Positions 17,781 through 27,200 of a DNA stretch of 60,241 nt are shown in pieces (position 1 is the stretch's first letter; every line of letters starts with the position of its first letter). The position numbers were made by a program, and so were the translations under genes. Under the pieces are notes generated by a model that was given only the letters and a program-made list of their open reading frames with translations, ran no database searches and was not told where the DNA came from. The DNA is from Akkermansiaceae bacterium (GTDB lineage: Bacteria > Verrucomicrobiota > Verrucomicrobiia > Verrucomicrobiales > Akkermansiaceae), in contig CAIVKO010000058.1 of NCBI GenBank assembly GCA_903906515.1, positions 1 to 60,241 on the forward strand, in the 5' to 3' direction.

Positions 17781-17953
17781 GGCTGTCTGAATATTTTCAA
17801 AGGATAGGGACCGATCCTCCGGGCAGTCCGAGAGAATAAAGTGTGAACTATCGTCCATGATTTGTTTTTTAAGCATTTTCATGGCCGCCCGCGTTCTCCT
17901 TTCCATTCAACTGGACCGCTCGGAGAGACGGTCCCTGCCATTTTAAGACAGCC
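17781..17953 (+). repeat. Palindromic intergenic element, copy 2 (173 bp)
   Basis: The outer ends GGCTGTCT/AGACAGCC are inverted. The right inner arm at 17913-17939 is identical to that of copy 1, while the left arm at 17802-17829 has diverged. The centre retains GTCCATGATTTG and AAGCATTTTCATGG. It lies between the convergent Hsp33-like and adenylate-kinase-like genes, two bases after one stop and ten before the other, and could terminate the plus-strand transcript (CCATTTTAAG after the stem). Confidence 0.9.
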
Positions 17954-17962
17954 TCTGACGCC

Positions 17963-19159
17963 TCACCCTCTCCGCAGTTCGGAACCTTTGAAGCGGATGA
18001 TCGTGCGATAGACTTTCTTCATCCGGCAGGTGATCTTACCGGTGGTCAGATCGAAGGTTTCCGGAATTTCGATGCGGTGCATGTCCACCACGGCATGATA
18101 ACCACGCTCGGAAAAGATATCGATGAGCATGGCGACGGCGCCGGGTTCGCGCAACAACGGGTCTTCGGAGTTGATGTTGGCGTGGCCGGAAATGGCATGG
18201 CATTTGATGATCGGCATCATCATGGTTTCAATAAAAGTCACCACCCGCTGGAAAAGCTCCGGCTGGATGAGTTCATATCCGTCGAGCCGTTTGACGAGTT
18301 CCTGGCGGGCGTGGATGATGATCTCGCTAGCCACCGGCAGTGTGCGGAGGCGGTCGTAAGTGCGAGGGTCGAGTTCCAGCGAGCTTTGGTATTCGAGCTC
18401 CTTGATGATATTCTGCTCCACCTCGGTCAGCGAGCCCTGAGCATTGATCAGATGGTAATGGAAAACATCTTTGAGCGAGAGCAGCGCATCCCACGTCTGC
18501 TCCTTGAACACCCGGTAGCGGCGAGAGGCGAGCTTTTCATCAAAATCAGTGGCGCGTTCCTCCATCAACTCGCCAAGCTGCGCACGCCGCGCCTCCTCGT
18601 TGTATGCCTTCACCTCCCGCCCGCGCTTGAGCTGACGGCCGACACTCTCCTTTTCATCGACAAACAAAACGATGATCTGGATGACCGGTTGGCGGAAATG
18701 AATCGCCAGCGGACTCCCGTGGTGTTCGCGCCAGAGTTGGGTCATCTTTTCATAAAGCATCTTCAGGCATTCGACCTGCACCTTGGTGCGCGGAAAACCG
18801 TCGAGGATCACCCCGTCACGGTGCTCCGGTTTGAGCAACTCTCCCATCAGGGCAGTCAGCACCTCGCGGTCGCCGATCATGCCGCCAGCATCCTTGACCC
18901 TCTTCATCGCCGGGGTGTCGAGGAGAGCGCTCATCACGAGCGGATCACTGGTCAGGCCGCGGGTCTTGGCGATGAAAGCGGTGTTGGTTCCCTTACCCGA
19001 TCCGGGTGCCCCGCCCAGCAGGATGATTTCTTTGGGAAAACGTAGGTTTTCGGCACCATATTCCTGCTCCAAATCCTCCCAGATCGGTTCGAAAATCATC
19101 CGGGCATCCTTGATTTCCAAGTCTGGGCCGGGTGTGATGGCTGAAGTAGGCACGGTCAT
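17963..19159 (-). CDS. Adenylate-kinase-like protein with long C-terminal extension
   Basis: The 398-residue protein has a nucleoside-monophosphate-kinase domain: P-loop GGAPGSGKGT (residues 49-58), DGFPRT for NMP binding, and a charged LID-like region with RQLKRGREV. Beyond about residue 240 there is an extra domain of roughly 150 residues containing GHANINSEDP and a C-terminal beta-rich stretch. Ordinary adenylate kinases are about 190-230 residues, so this is nearly double. Phosphoryl transfer to AMP or another NMP is likely, and the C-terminal domain is unknown to me. It is divergent from gpgS with a 103-base gap. It ends 10 bases from element copy 2. Confidence 0.8.
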   Translation of the reverse strand: MTVPTSAITPGPDLEIKDARMIFEPIWEDLEQEYGAENLRFPKEIILLGGAPGSGKGTNTAFIAKTRGLTSDPLVMSALLDTPAMKRVKDAGGMIGDREVLTALMGELLKPEHRDGVILDGFPRTKVQVECLKMLYEKMTQLWREHHGSPLAIHFRQPVIQIIVLFVDEKESVGRQLKRGREVKAYNEEARRAQLGELMEERATDFDEKLASRRYRVFKEQTWDALLSLKDVFHYHLINAQGSLTEVEQNIIKELEYQSSLELDPRTYDRLRTLPVASEIIIHARQELVKRLDGYELIQPELFQRVVTFIETMMMPIIKCHAISGHANINSEDPLLREPGAVAMLIDIFSERGYHAVVDMHRIEIPETFDLTTGKITCRMKKVYRTIIRFKGSELRRG

Positions 19160-19262
19160 GGCAGACGCAGAAGGTGGCCGTTTCCGCCCTGCGCGTCAAG
19201 ATGCTTCGCCGCACAGGTTGCCCATGGTTGCCATCCCGACCACGTGCTGCTACGGCTCTTCC

Positions 19263-20204
19263 ATGCGGCGCTTCCATTACAACCAGTTTTCGGACGCCCG
19301 TGCCTTGGTCTCGAAAAAAGACGGCCAGCGTGTCTCGGTCTGCATTCCCACGTTGAATGAGGCGGAAACCATCGGCCACATCGTGCAAACCGTGCGGAAC
19401 GAGTTGATGGACCGCGCGCCGCTGGTGGACGAATTGCTGGTGATCGATTCCGGATCGACCGATGGCACGCGGGAAATCGCAGCCCGGGCCGGGGCGCGGG
19501 TATTTCTCTCCACCGACATTCTGCCCGGCAGCGGCAGCCATCCCGGCAAGGGAGAAAACCTGTGGAAGGCCCTCCACGCGTCTTCCGGAGATATCATCTG
19601 CTATCTCGACGGAGATATCTCGAATTTCCATGCGGGTTTTGTCACAGGCCTGATTGGTCCTTTGCTCACGGACAGCGGGATCGACTACGTGAAGGCCTAC
19701 TATGAACGACCGCTTGCCCGGGGAGACGACACACATTCCGCAGGAGGCGGAAGGGTTTCAGAAATTCTGGTGAGACCCCTCATCTCGCTTTTTTACCCGG
19801 AGCTCACGCCCGTGTTGCAACCCCTGGCGGGTGAATACGCGGCGCGACGCCGGGTTTTGGAAATGCTACCCTTCCCCACCGGTTACGGTGTGGAAATCGC
19901 CCACCTGATCGATCTCGCACACGCGGGCCTGCTCGGACGGGTCGCGCAAACCGATCTAGTCAAACGCATCCACCGCAACCGTGACGACGGAGAACTCGGC
20001 GATACCGCCTTCGCCATCCTCCGGGTGATCCTTCGCCGGCTCGATCGCGACGGAAAATTATCCCTGACCGACCCGGTTCCGGAACTCCACCAACGCTGGT
20101 TGATCGACCAATTCTCCGTGCAACTGGTTTCCAAACACATTCCCGAACCCGAACGCCCGCCCATTCAGCCACCGTCGGAAGCCCAATCCACCACGGGATC
20201 GTGA
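19263..20204 (+). CDS. gpgS: Glucosyl-3-phosphoglycerate synthase (GT81)
   Basis: The 313-residue protein transfers glucose from an NDP donor to 3-phosphoglycerate, the first step to glucosylglycerate, a compatible solute or lipopolysaccharide primer. Motifs follow mycobacterial GpgS closely: PTLNEAETIG, LLVIDSGSTDGT, HPGKGENLWKAL, YLDGDISNF (the metal site, where DGD replaces the usual DSD), VKAYYERPL, AGGGRVSEI, LQPLAGEYAARR and FPTGYGVEI. The start is ATG 19263. An earlier in-frame ATG at 19224 would add 13 residues. No phosphatase (GpgP) gene is adjacent, so the dephosphorylation step must be encoded elsewhere. Confidence 0.92.
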   Translation: MRRFHYNQFSDARALVSKKDGQRVSVCIPTLNEAETIGHIVQTVRNELMDRAPLVDELLVIDSGSTDGTREIAARAGARVFLSTDILPGSGSHPGKGENLWKALHASSGDIICYLDGDISNFHAGFVTGLIGPLLTDSGIDYVKAYYERPLARGDDTHSAGGGRVSEILVRPLISLFYPELTPVLQPLAGEYAARRRVLEMLPFPTGYGVEIAHLIDLAHAGLLGRVAQTDLVKRIHRNRDDGELGDTAFAILRVILRRLDRDGKLSLTDPVPELHQRWLIDQFSVQLVSKHIPEPERPPIQPPSEAQSTTGS

Positions 20205-20357
20205 AATTTCCGATGTTTTACATGCAAGACATTGATAATCAATGATCATAGTTTCTGAGTCTTCGCATGACCCAGAACCCAAAATTCCACGGAATTGAGG
20301 CCTCTCTCCCACCCCAGAACTGTGCAAATCCTTGCATTTTCAAGGGTAAATTTGTTC

Positions 20358-20386
20358 TTGATTGTTCATATCGAGTCGCTTACAAC
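20358..20386 (+). promoter_or_regulatory. Possible sigma70-type promoter of rlpA
   Basis: TTGATT, a 17-base spacer and TACAAC lie about 60 bases before the rlpA start, in the only AT-rich part of the 240-base gap after gpgS. Each hexamer matches the consensus at four of six bases. Confidence 0.35.
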
Positions 20387-20444
20387 ACGCCGCCCCGGAA
20401 CGGAACACCAAGGTTCCAGACCGGATCAACCCCAGACAAACACG

Positions 20445-20885
20445 ATGAACATGACCCGGAACTTCAAATCCGTGGCCCTGGCAATCGCCGGAGTCATTCT
20501 AATCCCCAGTTGCGCAACAACCGGGAATGCGAATACCAATAACCCAAACAAATCGGATGACGCCAATCTAGCGGTGAAATCCGTCCAGCAGGGCAAAGCC
20601 TCCTGGTATTCCGTGGGAACCAACCACGGCACCCGCACCGCAAGCGGCCAGCGGCTCACCAATGATGCCGCCACCGCCGCCCACAAGACCCTGCCCTTGG
20701 GCACCAAAGTCCGTGTGACCAACGAAAACAACGGCCGCTCCGAGATCGTCACCATCAACGATCGTGGCCCCTACATCCGCGGACGCATCATCGATCTCAC
20801 CATCGGCACCGCAGATCGCCTCGGATTCCGCAGCAACGGAATCGCCCCGGTGAAAGTCGAGGTCCTCGGCCACGTGAACCAATAA
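20445..20885 (+). CDS. rlpA: RlpA-like septal-ring lipoprotein (double-psi beta-barrel)
   Basis: The 146-residue protein has a lipoprotein signal peptide with lipobox ILIPSC (lipidated Cys at about residue 23), a short Asn/Thr-rich linker, and a double-psi beta-barrel: [20 protein letters not shown], then [16 protein letters not shown], then VTINDRGPY and [14 protein letters not shown]. The catalytic-type Asp of NDRGP and His of AAHKTLP match RlpA lytic transglycosylases that act on bare glycan strands. There is no SPOR domain, so this is a short form. The start at ATG 20445 puts basic residues before the hydrophobic core. An ATG at 20451 is equally possible. Confidence 0.9.
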   Translation: MNMTRNFKSVALAIAGVILIPSCATTGNANTNNPNKSDDANLAVKSVQQGKASWYSVGTNHGTRTASGQRLTNDAATAAHKTLPLGTKVRVTNENNGRSEIVTINDRGPYIRGRIIDLTIGTADRLGFRSNGIAPVKVEVLGHVNQ

Positions 20886-20916
20886 TCCCGGAAGGGAAAT
20901 TGGAAACCAGCGGCCG

Positions 20917-20937
20917 CTTTGGCGGCTTTGGCGGCTT
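20917..20937. repeat. Short 9-base tandem repeat
   Basis: CTTTGGCGG occurs twice in a row and a third copy is begun (CTTGG), just after rlpA. It may be slippage-prone. No function is evident. Confidence 0.6.
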
Positions 20938-21013
20938 GGAAAATCATGCGAAGCCATTCTGGTTGGACGGAGCGCAGCGAAGTCAAATTGGGTAATTTAA
21001 TATTGGGGATTTA

Positions 21014-21183
21014 GAGCCCGCCTGATTCTTACCGAAGGCAGGGACTACACTCCGGGCGATCCCTGAGAATGAGGGTTGCGCGATCAGCCATGAGTCGATT
21101 CTCAAGCATTTCCATGGTTGCCAACACTATCATTCCATTCGCCGGACCGCCCGGAGGGCGGTCCCTGCCATTTTTAAACAGGC

Positions 21184-21185
<2 letters not shown>
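21014..21185 (+). repeat. Palindromic intergenic element, copy 3 (172 bp)
   Basis: The most diverged copy. Inner arms are at 21037-21062 and 21144-21169 (GGCAGGGAC/GTCCCTGCC ends kept, centre of the stem altered to match CCGCCCGG). The core AAGCATTTCCATGG is kept. The stem is followed by CATTTTTAAACAGGCTC. Its right end overlaps the stop codon of the minus-strand zinc-ribbon gene (21184-21186). Confidence 0.85.
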
Positions 21186-21558
<373 letters not shown>

Positions 21559-21644
21559 CTAGGGAAACTCGTGAGAACCGCCCGACCGTTCCTCCAAACG
21601 GACATGCCGTTGGAGGAAATTGCAAGAGCCAGCTTGTCAATTTA

Positions 21645-22532
21645 TCAAAACCGCTTGGTCAGTGTAAACACGACCAGATGACCTTCCGGCCGCTCCACCG
21701 CATCCATTTCATAGGCGTAGCGCAACGAACCCAACAAGCCCGTGAGCGGACAAACCCCGCTGATTTCCGCGCCAAGACCGATCTTACGGTCATGAGCGCT
21801 GGTCGCGCCAAGTCCGCTGTCTTGGGTGGTTTGCTGCTGCCAATAGCCGATCAGGCCGACATCCAGGGTTTTGGTGACGGACTTGCTGAGGGCGAACTCC
21901 AGAGTGTAAACTTGGCCGGGATCGATGTTGGTATCCTCCTGTTCGTGACAGAACTCATAGCGGTTCAACAGCGAGAGAGCCCAGGTTTTTTCGGCATCGA
22001 AATACCATGTACCACCGAGTGTCAGCATGTGGGACCAGAACCCCTTCGCCAGAATATCCGGACGATTCGCGCTGAAATCCCCCGTCGGTGCCCACACGGC
22101 GTAACCGGCGGCAATATCAAACTGTTGGAAATGCCAGGAGAGCAGGAGCGGCTCCAGTTGGATGTCACCAATACCGCTGTAGCTGTTGCTCACACCACCC
22201 ACATCCCAGTCCATGTAGCCGAACGGAACAATGATATCCATGCCATAGTCTGCTCCGAGGATTTTGCAATCGGTCATCCAAATCAGGCGCGGGGCATTGA
22301 CGTATGCGAAAATATCGAAATTCGGCGGGCCACCCTCGAAATGGTCGGCGGAATAAAACAGGTTGTAATCACGGAAATAGACTCCGGGAGGCGGCAGGGA
22401 CGAGCCTTTGATACCCTCAACACCCGCAGGATAATGACCGGCGACGATCGGGTGGCCTGGAAATGCTTGAAGCAGACTTGGCATGGCAAATAAGGCCACA
22501 CCCATGAACAGACGAATGATGGATTTTTTCAT
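21645..22532 (-). CDS. Outer-membrane transporter of the phenol-degradation meta-pathway (SphA) type
   Basis: The 295-residue protein has a signal peptide (MKKSIIRLFMGVALFAMPSLLQA) and a beta-barrel-like body of alternating aromatic and polar strands. Recognisable elements are PGVYFRDYNLFYSADHF, IVPFGYMDW, GIGDIQLEPLLLSWHF, YAVWAPTGDFS, GFWSHMLTLGGTWYFD and a final aromatic residue (KRF), as expected for an outer-membrane barrel. The pattern fits the SphA/MetA-pathway protein family PF13557. Members are thought to help uptake of hydrophobic compounds, but direct evidence is thin. It is divergent from the DEAD-type helicase with a 305-base gap. Confidence 0.85.
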   Translation of the reverse strand: MKKSIIRLFMGVALFAMPSLLQAFPGHPIVAGHYPAGVEGIKGSSLPPPGVYFRDYNLFYSADHFEGGPPNFDIFAYVNAPRLIWMTDCKILGADYGMDIIVPFGYMDWDVGGVSNSYSGIGDIQLEPLLLSWHFQQFDIAAGYAVWAPTGDFSANRPDILAKGFWSHMLTLGGTWYFDAEKTWALSLLNRYEFCHEQEDTNIDPGQVYTLEFALSKSVTKTLDVGLIGYWQQQTTQDSGLGATSAHDRKIGLGAEISGVCPLTGLLGSLRYAYEMDAVERPEGHLVVFTLTKRF

Positions 22533-22837
22533 GGTTTGAAGATACGAATTCGGATGACCCCAAAGAAATCCTCAGAGAAGACCCAATGGTTGATCGGCTC
22601 CGAGAGTGTGACTGGAACCTGCGCATGTCAAGACAGTGAAAATCGTGGCTGACGCGTCTCGCGGCAGGCCGTGATTGCGGCGTCCCGCCGCAATAAAAAA
22701 CACACCCCCTCACCGCCCCTCTTACACCCGATTCCCGCTCATTCGGACCGTTTTCCCCAAGAAAACACCCCAATCCCCGGCTCGATGGAGAATCGCCCCT
22801 TGACCTGACCGGCAGCACCCACTACTTAGGCCGCCGC
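22533..22837. repeat. Divergent intergenic region with a hairpin
   Basis: The gap holds TTGCGGCG-TCC-CGCCGCAA at 22675-22693, preceded by the word AATCGTGGCTG that also precedes hairpins near 4330. Runs of A lie on its right side, which is the wrong polarity for a plus-strand terminator. I read it as a REP-like palindrome. No promoter could be assigned with confidence. Confidence 0.5.
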
Positions 22838-24034
22838 ATGGGATTTGACACACTTGGGCTCTCCGCAGCCGTTCTGGAAGCCATTGAGGAATCCGGTTAT
22901 ACCACCCCGACGCCGATTCAGGCGCAGGCCATTCCAATCATTCTTGAAGGAAAGGACGTCATTGGAGCATCCCAGACCGGCACCGGCAAGACAGCCGCTT
23001 TCGCCCTGCCCACCCTCTCGAAAATCGAAAAACTCGGCAAACCCCAGATCCTCGTACTCGAACCGACACGGGAACTCGCCCACCAGGTGGCTGAGCAATT
23101 CGAAAAATACGGCAAACACACCGGACTCAAAGTCGCCCTGCTCTACGGCGGCGTCGGCCTTGGCACCCAGGTGGAACAACTTCAAGCCGGCGCTGACATT
23201 GTCGTCGCCACTCCCGGCCGCTTGGTCGATCATTTCTACCGCACCTCGATGCGTTTCGGTGCGATCAAAGTGCTCATCCTCGACGAGGTGGACCGCATGC
23301 TCGACATGGGTTTCCTCCCGCAAGTCCGCAAGATCGTGAACCTCTGCCCGTGGGATGGCCGCCAAACGCTGTTCTTCTCGGCCACCATGCCGCCGGCCAT
23401 CCAGACCTTCGCTCAATGGTGCCTCACCGAACCCCAGAGCATCGAGATCGCCCGCGCATCGATCCCCACCACCGTCACCCACGCGTTCTATCCGGTGGCC
23501 ATGGACCAGCGTGACGACATCCTGTTGGAACTGCTCAAACAAACCGACTACCACTCGGTGATGATCTTCACCCGCACCCGCAAGGAGGCGGACCAACTCA
23601 CCCAGCTCATCAAGACCACCGGCCAAACCAAAGTGGCCGCCATGCACTCGGACATCTCCCAAGTCGATCGCATGAAAGCCCTCGCCGGATTCAAGTCCGG
23701 CGAATACGAAATCCTCGTCGCCACCGACGTCGCCGCCCGCGGCATCGACATCTCCGGCGTCTCCCACGTCATCAACTACCGCGTCCCGGAAAACGCCGAA
23801 GACTACGTCCACCGCATCGGCCGCACCGGCCGCGCCGAGGCCGAGGGCGATGCCTTCACCATCCTCACCGCCGACGAACTCGACTACGCGAAATCCGTGG
23901 AAATTTTCATCGACCAGACAATCCCGCGCCGCAAGCTGGAGGATTTTGAATACATCTACACCGCCCTGCTCGACACCTCGCCGGGCAAACCTATCCGCAA
24001 GAAGAAAACCGGCGGCGGGAAAAAGCGGCGTTAA
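22838..24034 (+). CDS. DEAD-box-family RNA helicase with DEVD motif (RhlE-like)
   Basis: The 398-residue ATP-dependent RNA helicase has all motifs in order: Q motif (YTTPTPIQAQAIP), I GASQTGTGKT, Ia PTRELA, Ib TPGR, II DEVD (residues 149-152), III SAT, then IFTRTRKEAD, LVATDVAARGID and HRIGRTGR. It has a basic Lys/Gly-rich tail (KKKTGGGKKRR) that probably binds RNA. Motif II reads DEVD instead of DEAD. The Val for Ala exchange keeps the two Asp and the Glu that bind Mg-ATP, so activity is expected. Length fits the minimal RhlE core. It is monocistronic and followed by a REP-like palindrome. Confidence 0.95.
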   Translation: MGFDTLGLSAAVLEAIEESGYTTPTPIQAQAIPIILEGKDVIGASQTGTGKTAAFALPTLSKIEKLGKPQILVLEPTRELAHQVAEQFEKYGKHTGLKVALLYGGVGLGTQVEQLQAGADIVVATPGRLVDHFYRTSMRFGAIKVLILDEVDRMLDMGFLPQVRKIVNLCPWDGRQTLFFSATMPPAIQTFAQWCLTEPQSIEIARASIPTTVTHAFYPVAMDQRDDILLELLKQTDYHSVMIFTRTRKEADQLTQLIKTTGQTKVAAMHSDISQVDRMKALAGFKSGEYEILVATDVAARGIDISGVSHVINYRVPENAEDYVHRIGRTGRAEAEGDAFTILTADELDYAKSVEIFIDQTIPRRKLEDFEYIYTALLDTSPGKPIRKKKTGGGKKRR

Positions 24035-24040
24035 CCCAAC

Positions 24041-24065
24041 TGTAGCGGCGGTCTATGACCGTCGC
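24041..24065 (+). repeat. REP-like palindrome, family TGTAGCGGCGGTC, copy B
   Basis: Identical in all 25 bases to copy A at 1555-1579, seven bases after the helicase stop. A truncated echo, CCGTAGCGGCG, follows at about 24077. Confidence 0.8.
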
Positions 24066-24113
24066 ATTTTGCAAACCGTAGCGGCGTGAAGCTCCAAAGG
24101 CAGCTAAGGTAGC

Positions 24114-24132
24114 GCGGCCTCGATGAGGCCGC
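24114..24132. repeat. Perfect palindrome GCGGCCTC-GAT-GAGGCCGC
   Basis: An 8-base stem with a 3-base loop, preceded by GGTAGC. It lies between the helicase and the HzsA-like gene. It resembles the other REP-like hairpins of the window but with a different stem sequence. Confidence 0.65.
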
Positions 24133-24223
24133 ACACCAAAGGAACGTGAAAGATTCGCCAGCAATCATCCTTATCTGTACTCATCATTTTCCGCCGGTTT
24201 CCCTGACGGCAACTGCATGAATC

Positions 24224-27200
24224 ATGAAACGAAGAATCCCCTTCCTGGCTTTCCTGCTGCTTCTGGCCCAGCCAGCCGGAGCATTCAATCCGGAACCGCT
24301 CCGCCTTGCGATCAAGGATCTGGCCGCCACTTATCCAAAGCAATACACCAGGGCACCGGTGTTTTTAGCGAAGCTCGATACCATCACCGATGATGCGGAA
24401 TTCGCCGCTCTCCAGCGCGAGGCACTGCTGGCCAATCCATTGCTCGACTTCGACCGCCTTCTCGTCCTCCAGCGACGCCTGGGCGATAAAGCGCGGTCCG
24501 CGATGAGCGGCGAACTCGGCGTCGGCACCCTCAACGCCCATACCAATGATACGCTGCCCCGCACCGGTTGGGACAACTCGATTTCCATACTCAGCAACCT
24601 CCGTGGCGAACCGAAAATCAAAACTCTCTATCAACCGGATGACGGCAAGATCGTGACCGATCTCGAACTGGATCCGGATGCCCGCCGCATCATGTTTTCC
24701 TCCATCGGCGCACAGGGAAACTGGCGGGTGTTCGAGATGGGCGCGGACGGTTCGGCCCCAAAGCAACTCACTCCGGATGATGGAGCCGACGTGGGTCACT
24801 TCGATTCCTGTTATCTTCCTGACGGACGCATCATCTTCGCATCCACCGCGGTCTATCAGGGCCTTCCCTGCGTGGCAGGCTCAAGCATCATGGTGTGTCT
24901 CTACCTGCTGGATCCAAAAACCGGAAAAATCCGCCAGCTCACCTTCGAGCAGGACAGCGACTGGTGTCCCACCATGCTGCCGGACGGGCGGGTGATGTAT
25001 CAGCGCTGGGAATACAACGACCTCCCGCACTCAAACTCCCGCCGCCTGTTTCAAATGAATCCGGACGGCACCAACCAAACCGAACTTTACGGCAGTAACT
25101 CGTATTTCCCCAATTCGTTCTTCTATGCGCGGCCAATGCCAGGACACCCGCGGAAAATCATCGGCGTGGCGGGCGGACACCACGGCATCGCACGCTCGGG
25201 ACGTCTCCTGATTCTCGATCCCTCGATGGGCCGCAAGGAGGCGGACGGAGTGGTACAGGAAATCCCGGGCCATGGCAAGAAGGTCGAACCGATCGTCCGC
25301 GACCGCCTGGTGGACGGCGTCTGGCCGCAGTTCCTGATGCCTTACCCGCTCAGCGAAAAATACGTAATCGTTTCCTGCAAACCATCTGCGGACTCGCTGT
25401 GGGGAATCTATCTGGTGGACGTATTCGACAACATGACGCTGATCCGAGAGATGGAGGATATCGCTTTGTTAGATCCGATCGCGTTGATGAAAACCCCGCG
25501 CGCGCCATGCATCCCGGACCGCGTTGATCTTGGCAAGTCCGAAGCCACCGTATTGCTAACCGATATTTACCGCGGAGAAGGTCTGGCGGGAATCCCCCAA
25601 GGCACGGTGAAAAGTCTCCGCGTGGTGGAGTATTATTTCAGCAAGCGCGGCACCGGTGGATTGATCGGCAGCATCGGCATGGATGGTCCGTGGGATATCA
25701 AACGCGTGCTGGGCACGGTGCCCGTCGAAAAGGATGGTTCGGCCCATTTCAAGATTCCCGCGCAAACACCAGTCAACGTGCAACCGCTCGACGAGCATGG
25801 CCAGGCGATTCAACTCATGCGGAGCTGGTTTGTCGGCATGCCCGGCGAGAGCGTTTCATGCATCGGTTGCCATGAAGGACAAAACAAGGCACCCTCGCTG
25901 GCCCTGCCTATCGCGGCACGGCGCCCCCCCTCGGAGATCACTCCCTCCTGGCACGGCCCGGCACGGGGATTCAACTTCGCCCGCGAAGTGCAGCCCGTGC
26001 TCGACCGCCACTGCGTCCAGTGTCACGCGGATGGATCTAACCAAGCGAAACCCTATCTGAAAGGCGACCGCATGATCACCGACTGGGAATCCCAGATCGC
26101 AGGAAACGCTGGTATAAACGGCGGAAAATTCAGCGCATCGTATGCCGAACTGCACCGCTATATCCGACGGCCCGGAATTGAGAGCGATATGCGAATGCTC
26201 AGCCCGATGGACTATCATTTCAGCAGCACCGAACTCGGCCAGATGCTCCGCCAAGGCCACCACGGAGTGAAACTTGATGAGGAATCCTTACAACGATTCG
26301 CCACCTGGGCGGATCTCAACGCCCCCTATCACGGCACCTGGGGCGAGATCGTTGGCACGGAAAAAGTCGCACCCGTGATGGCTCGCTCCAACGAACTCAG
26401 GAAACTTTACGCCCCCTCCGGCCCTATGCCCGACTTCGAGAAAATCCCGACGCTCCCCGCTTACGATACCACTCCTGTGATCGCCAAACCGGTCCCCGCA
26501 GAAGAACCGCAGGTGGCCATCCAGATTGAAGCAGCCAAGCCTGAGGCTCGCACACTCGATCTCGGCGACGGCACCACCCTGGAACTGGTCCGCGTTCCAG
26601 GCGGCCGCCTGAATGGCAAGGCTATCGCCCCATACTGGATCAGCAAGTTCGAGGTGACCAACGAGCAGTTCCGGAAATTCAAACCCACACATGACAGCCG
26701 TGACGAATCCCGCCATGGCTATCAGTTCGGACGACTGGGATACGACATGAACCAAACCCGCCAACCGGCGGTGCGCGTGTCGTGGAACGAGGCTAACGAA
26801 TTCTGCCGCTGGCTTGACGCAAAGACCCACGGCAAGTCAGGACTCCCGACCGGCACGCAATGGGAATGGGCCTGCCGCGCAGGCGCAACCACCGCGTTTC
26901 CATTCGGCGCGGCCGATTGTGACTACTCCGGTTTTGCCAATCTCGGCGACCGCTCCCTGAAAGAATTTGCCGCCTGCACCGCGCGCGGAAATTACTCGAA
27001 GGCCGAACCCATCACCAATCCCAGCCGCTATGACGATTGGATTCCCCGCGACGACCGCTACGACGACGGTGGATTTGTCACCACCGAAGTCGGCCGCTAC
27101 CAAGCCAATGCCTGGGGCTTGCACGACATGATCGGCAACGCCTGGGAATGGACGGACGAATCCACCGCGCAAGGCGACAAAATCGCCCGGGGCGGCTCAT

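Noticed and set aside
22675..22693. Hairpin followed by TAAAAAA as a plus-strand terminator
   Set aside because: A rho-independent terminator needs T, not A, after the stem on the coding strand, and on the minus strand the T-run precedes the stem.
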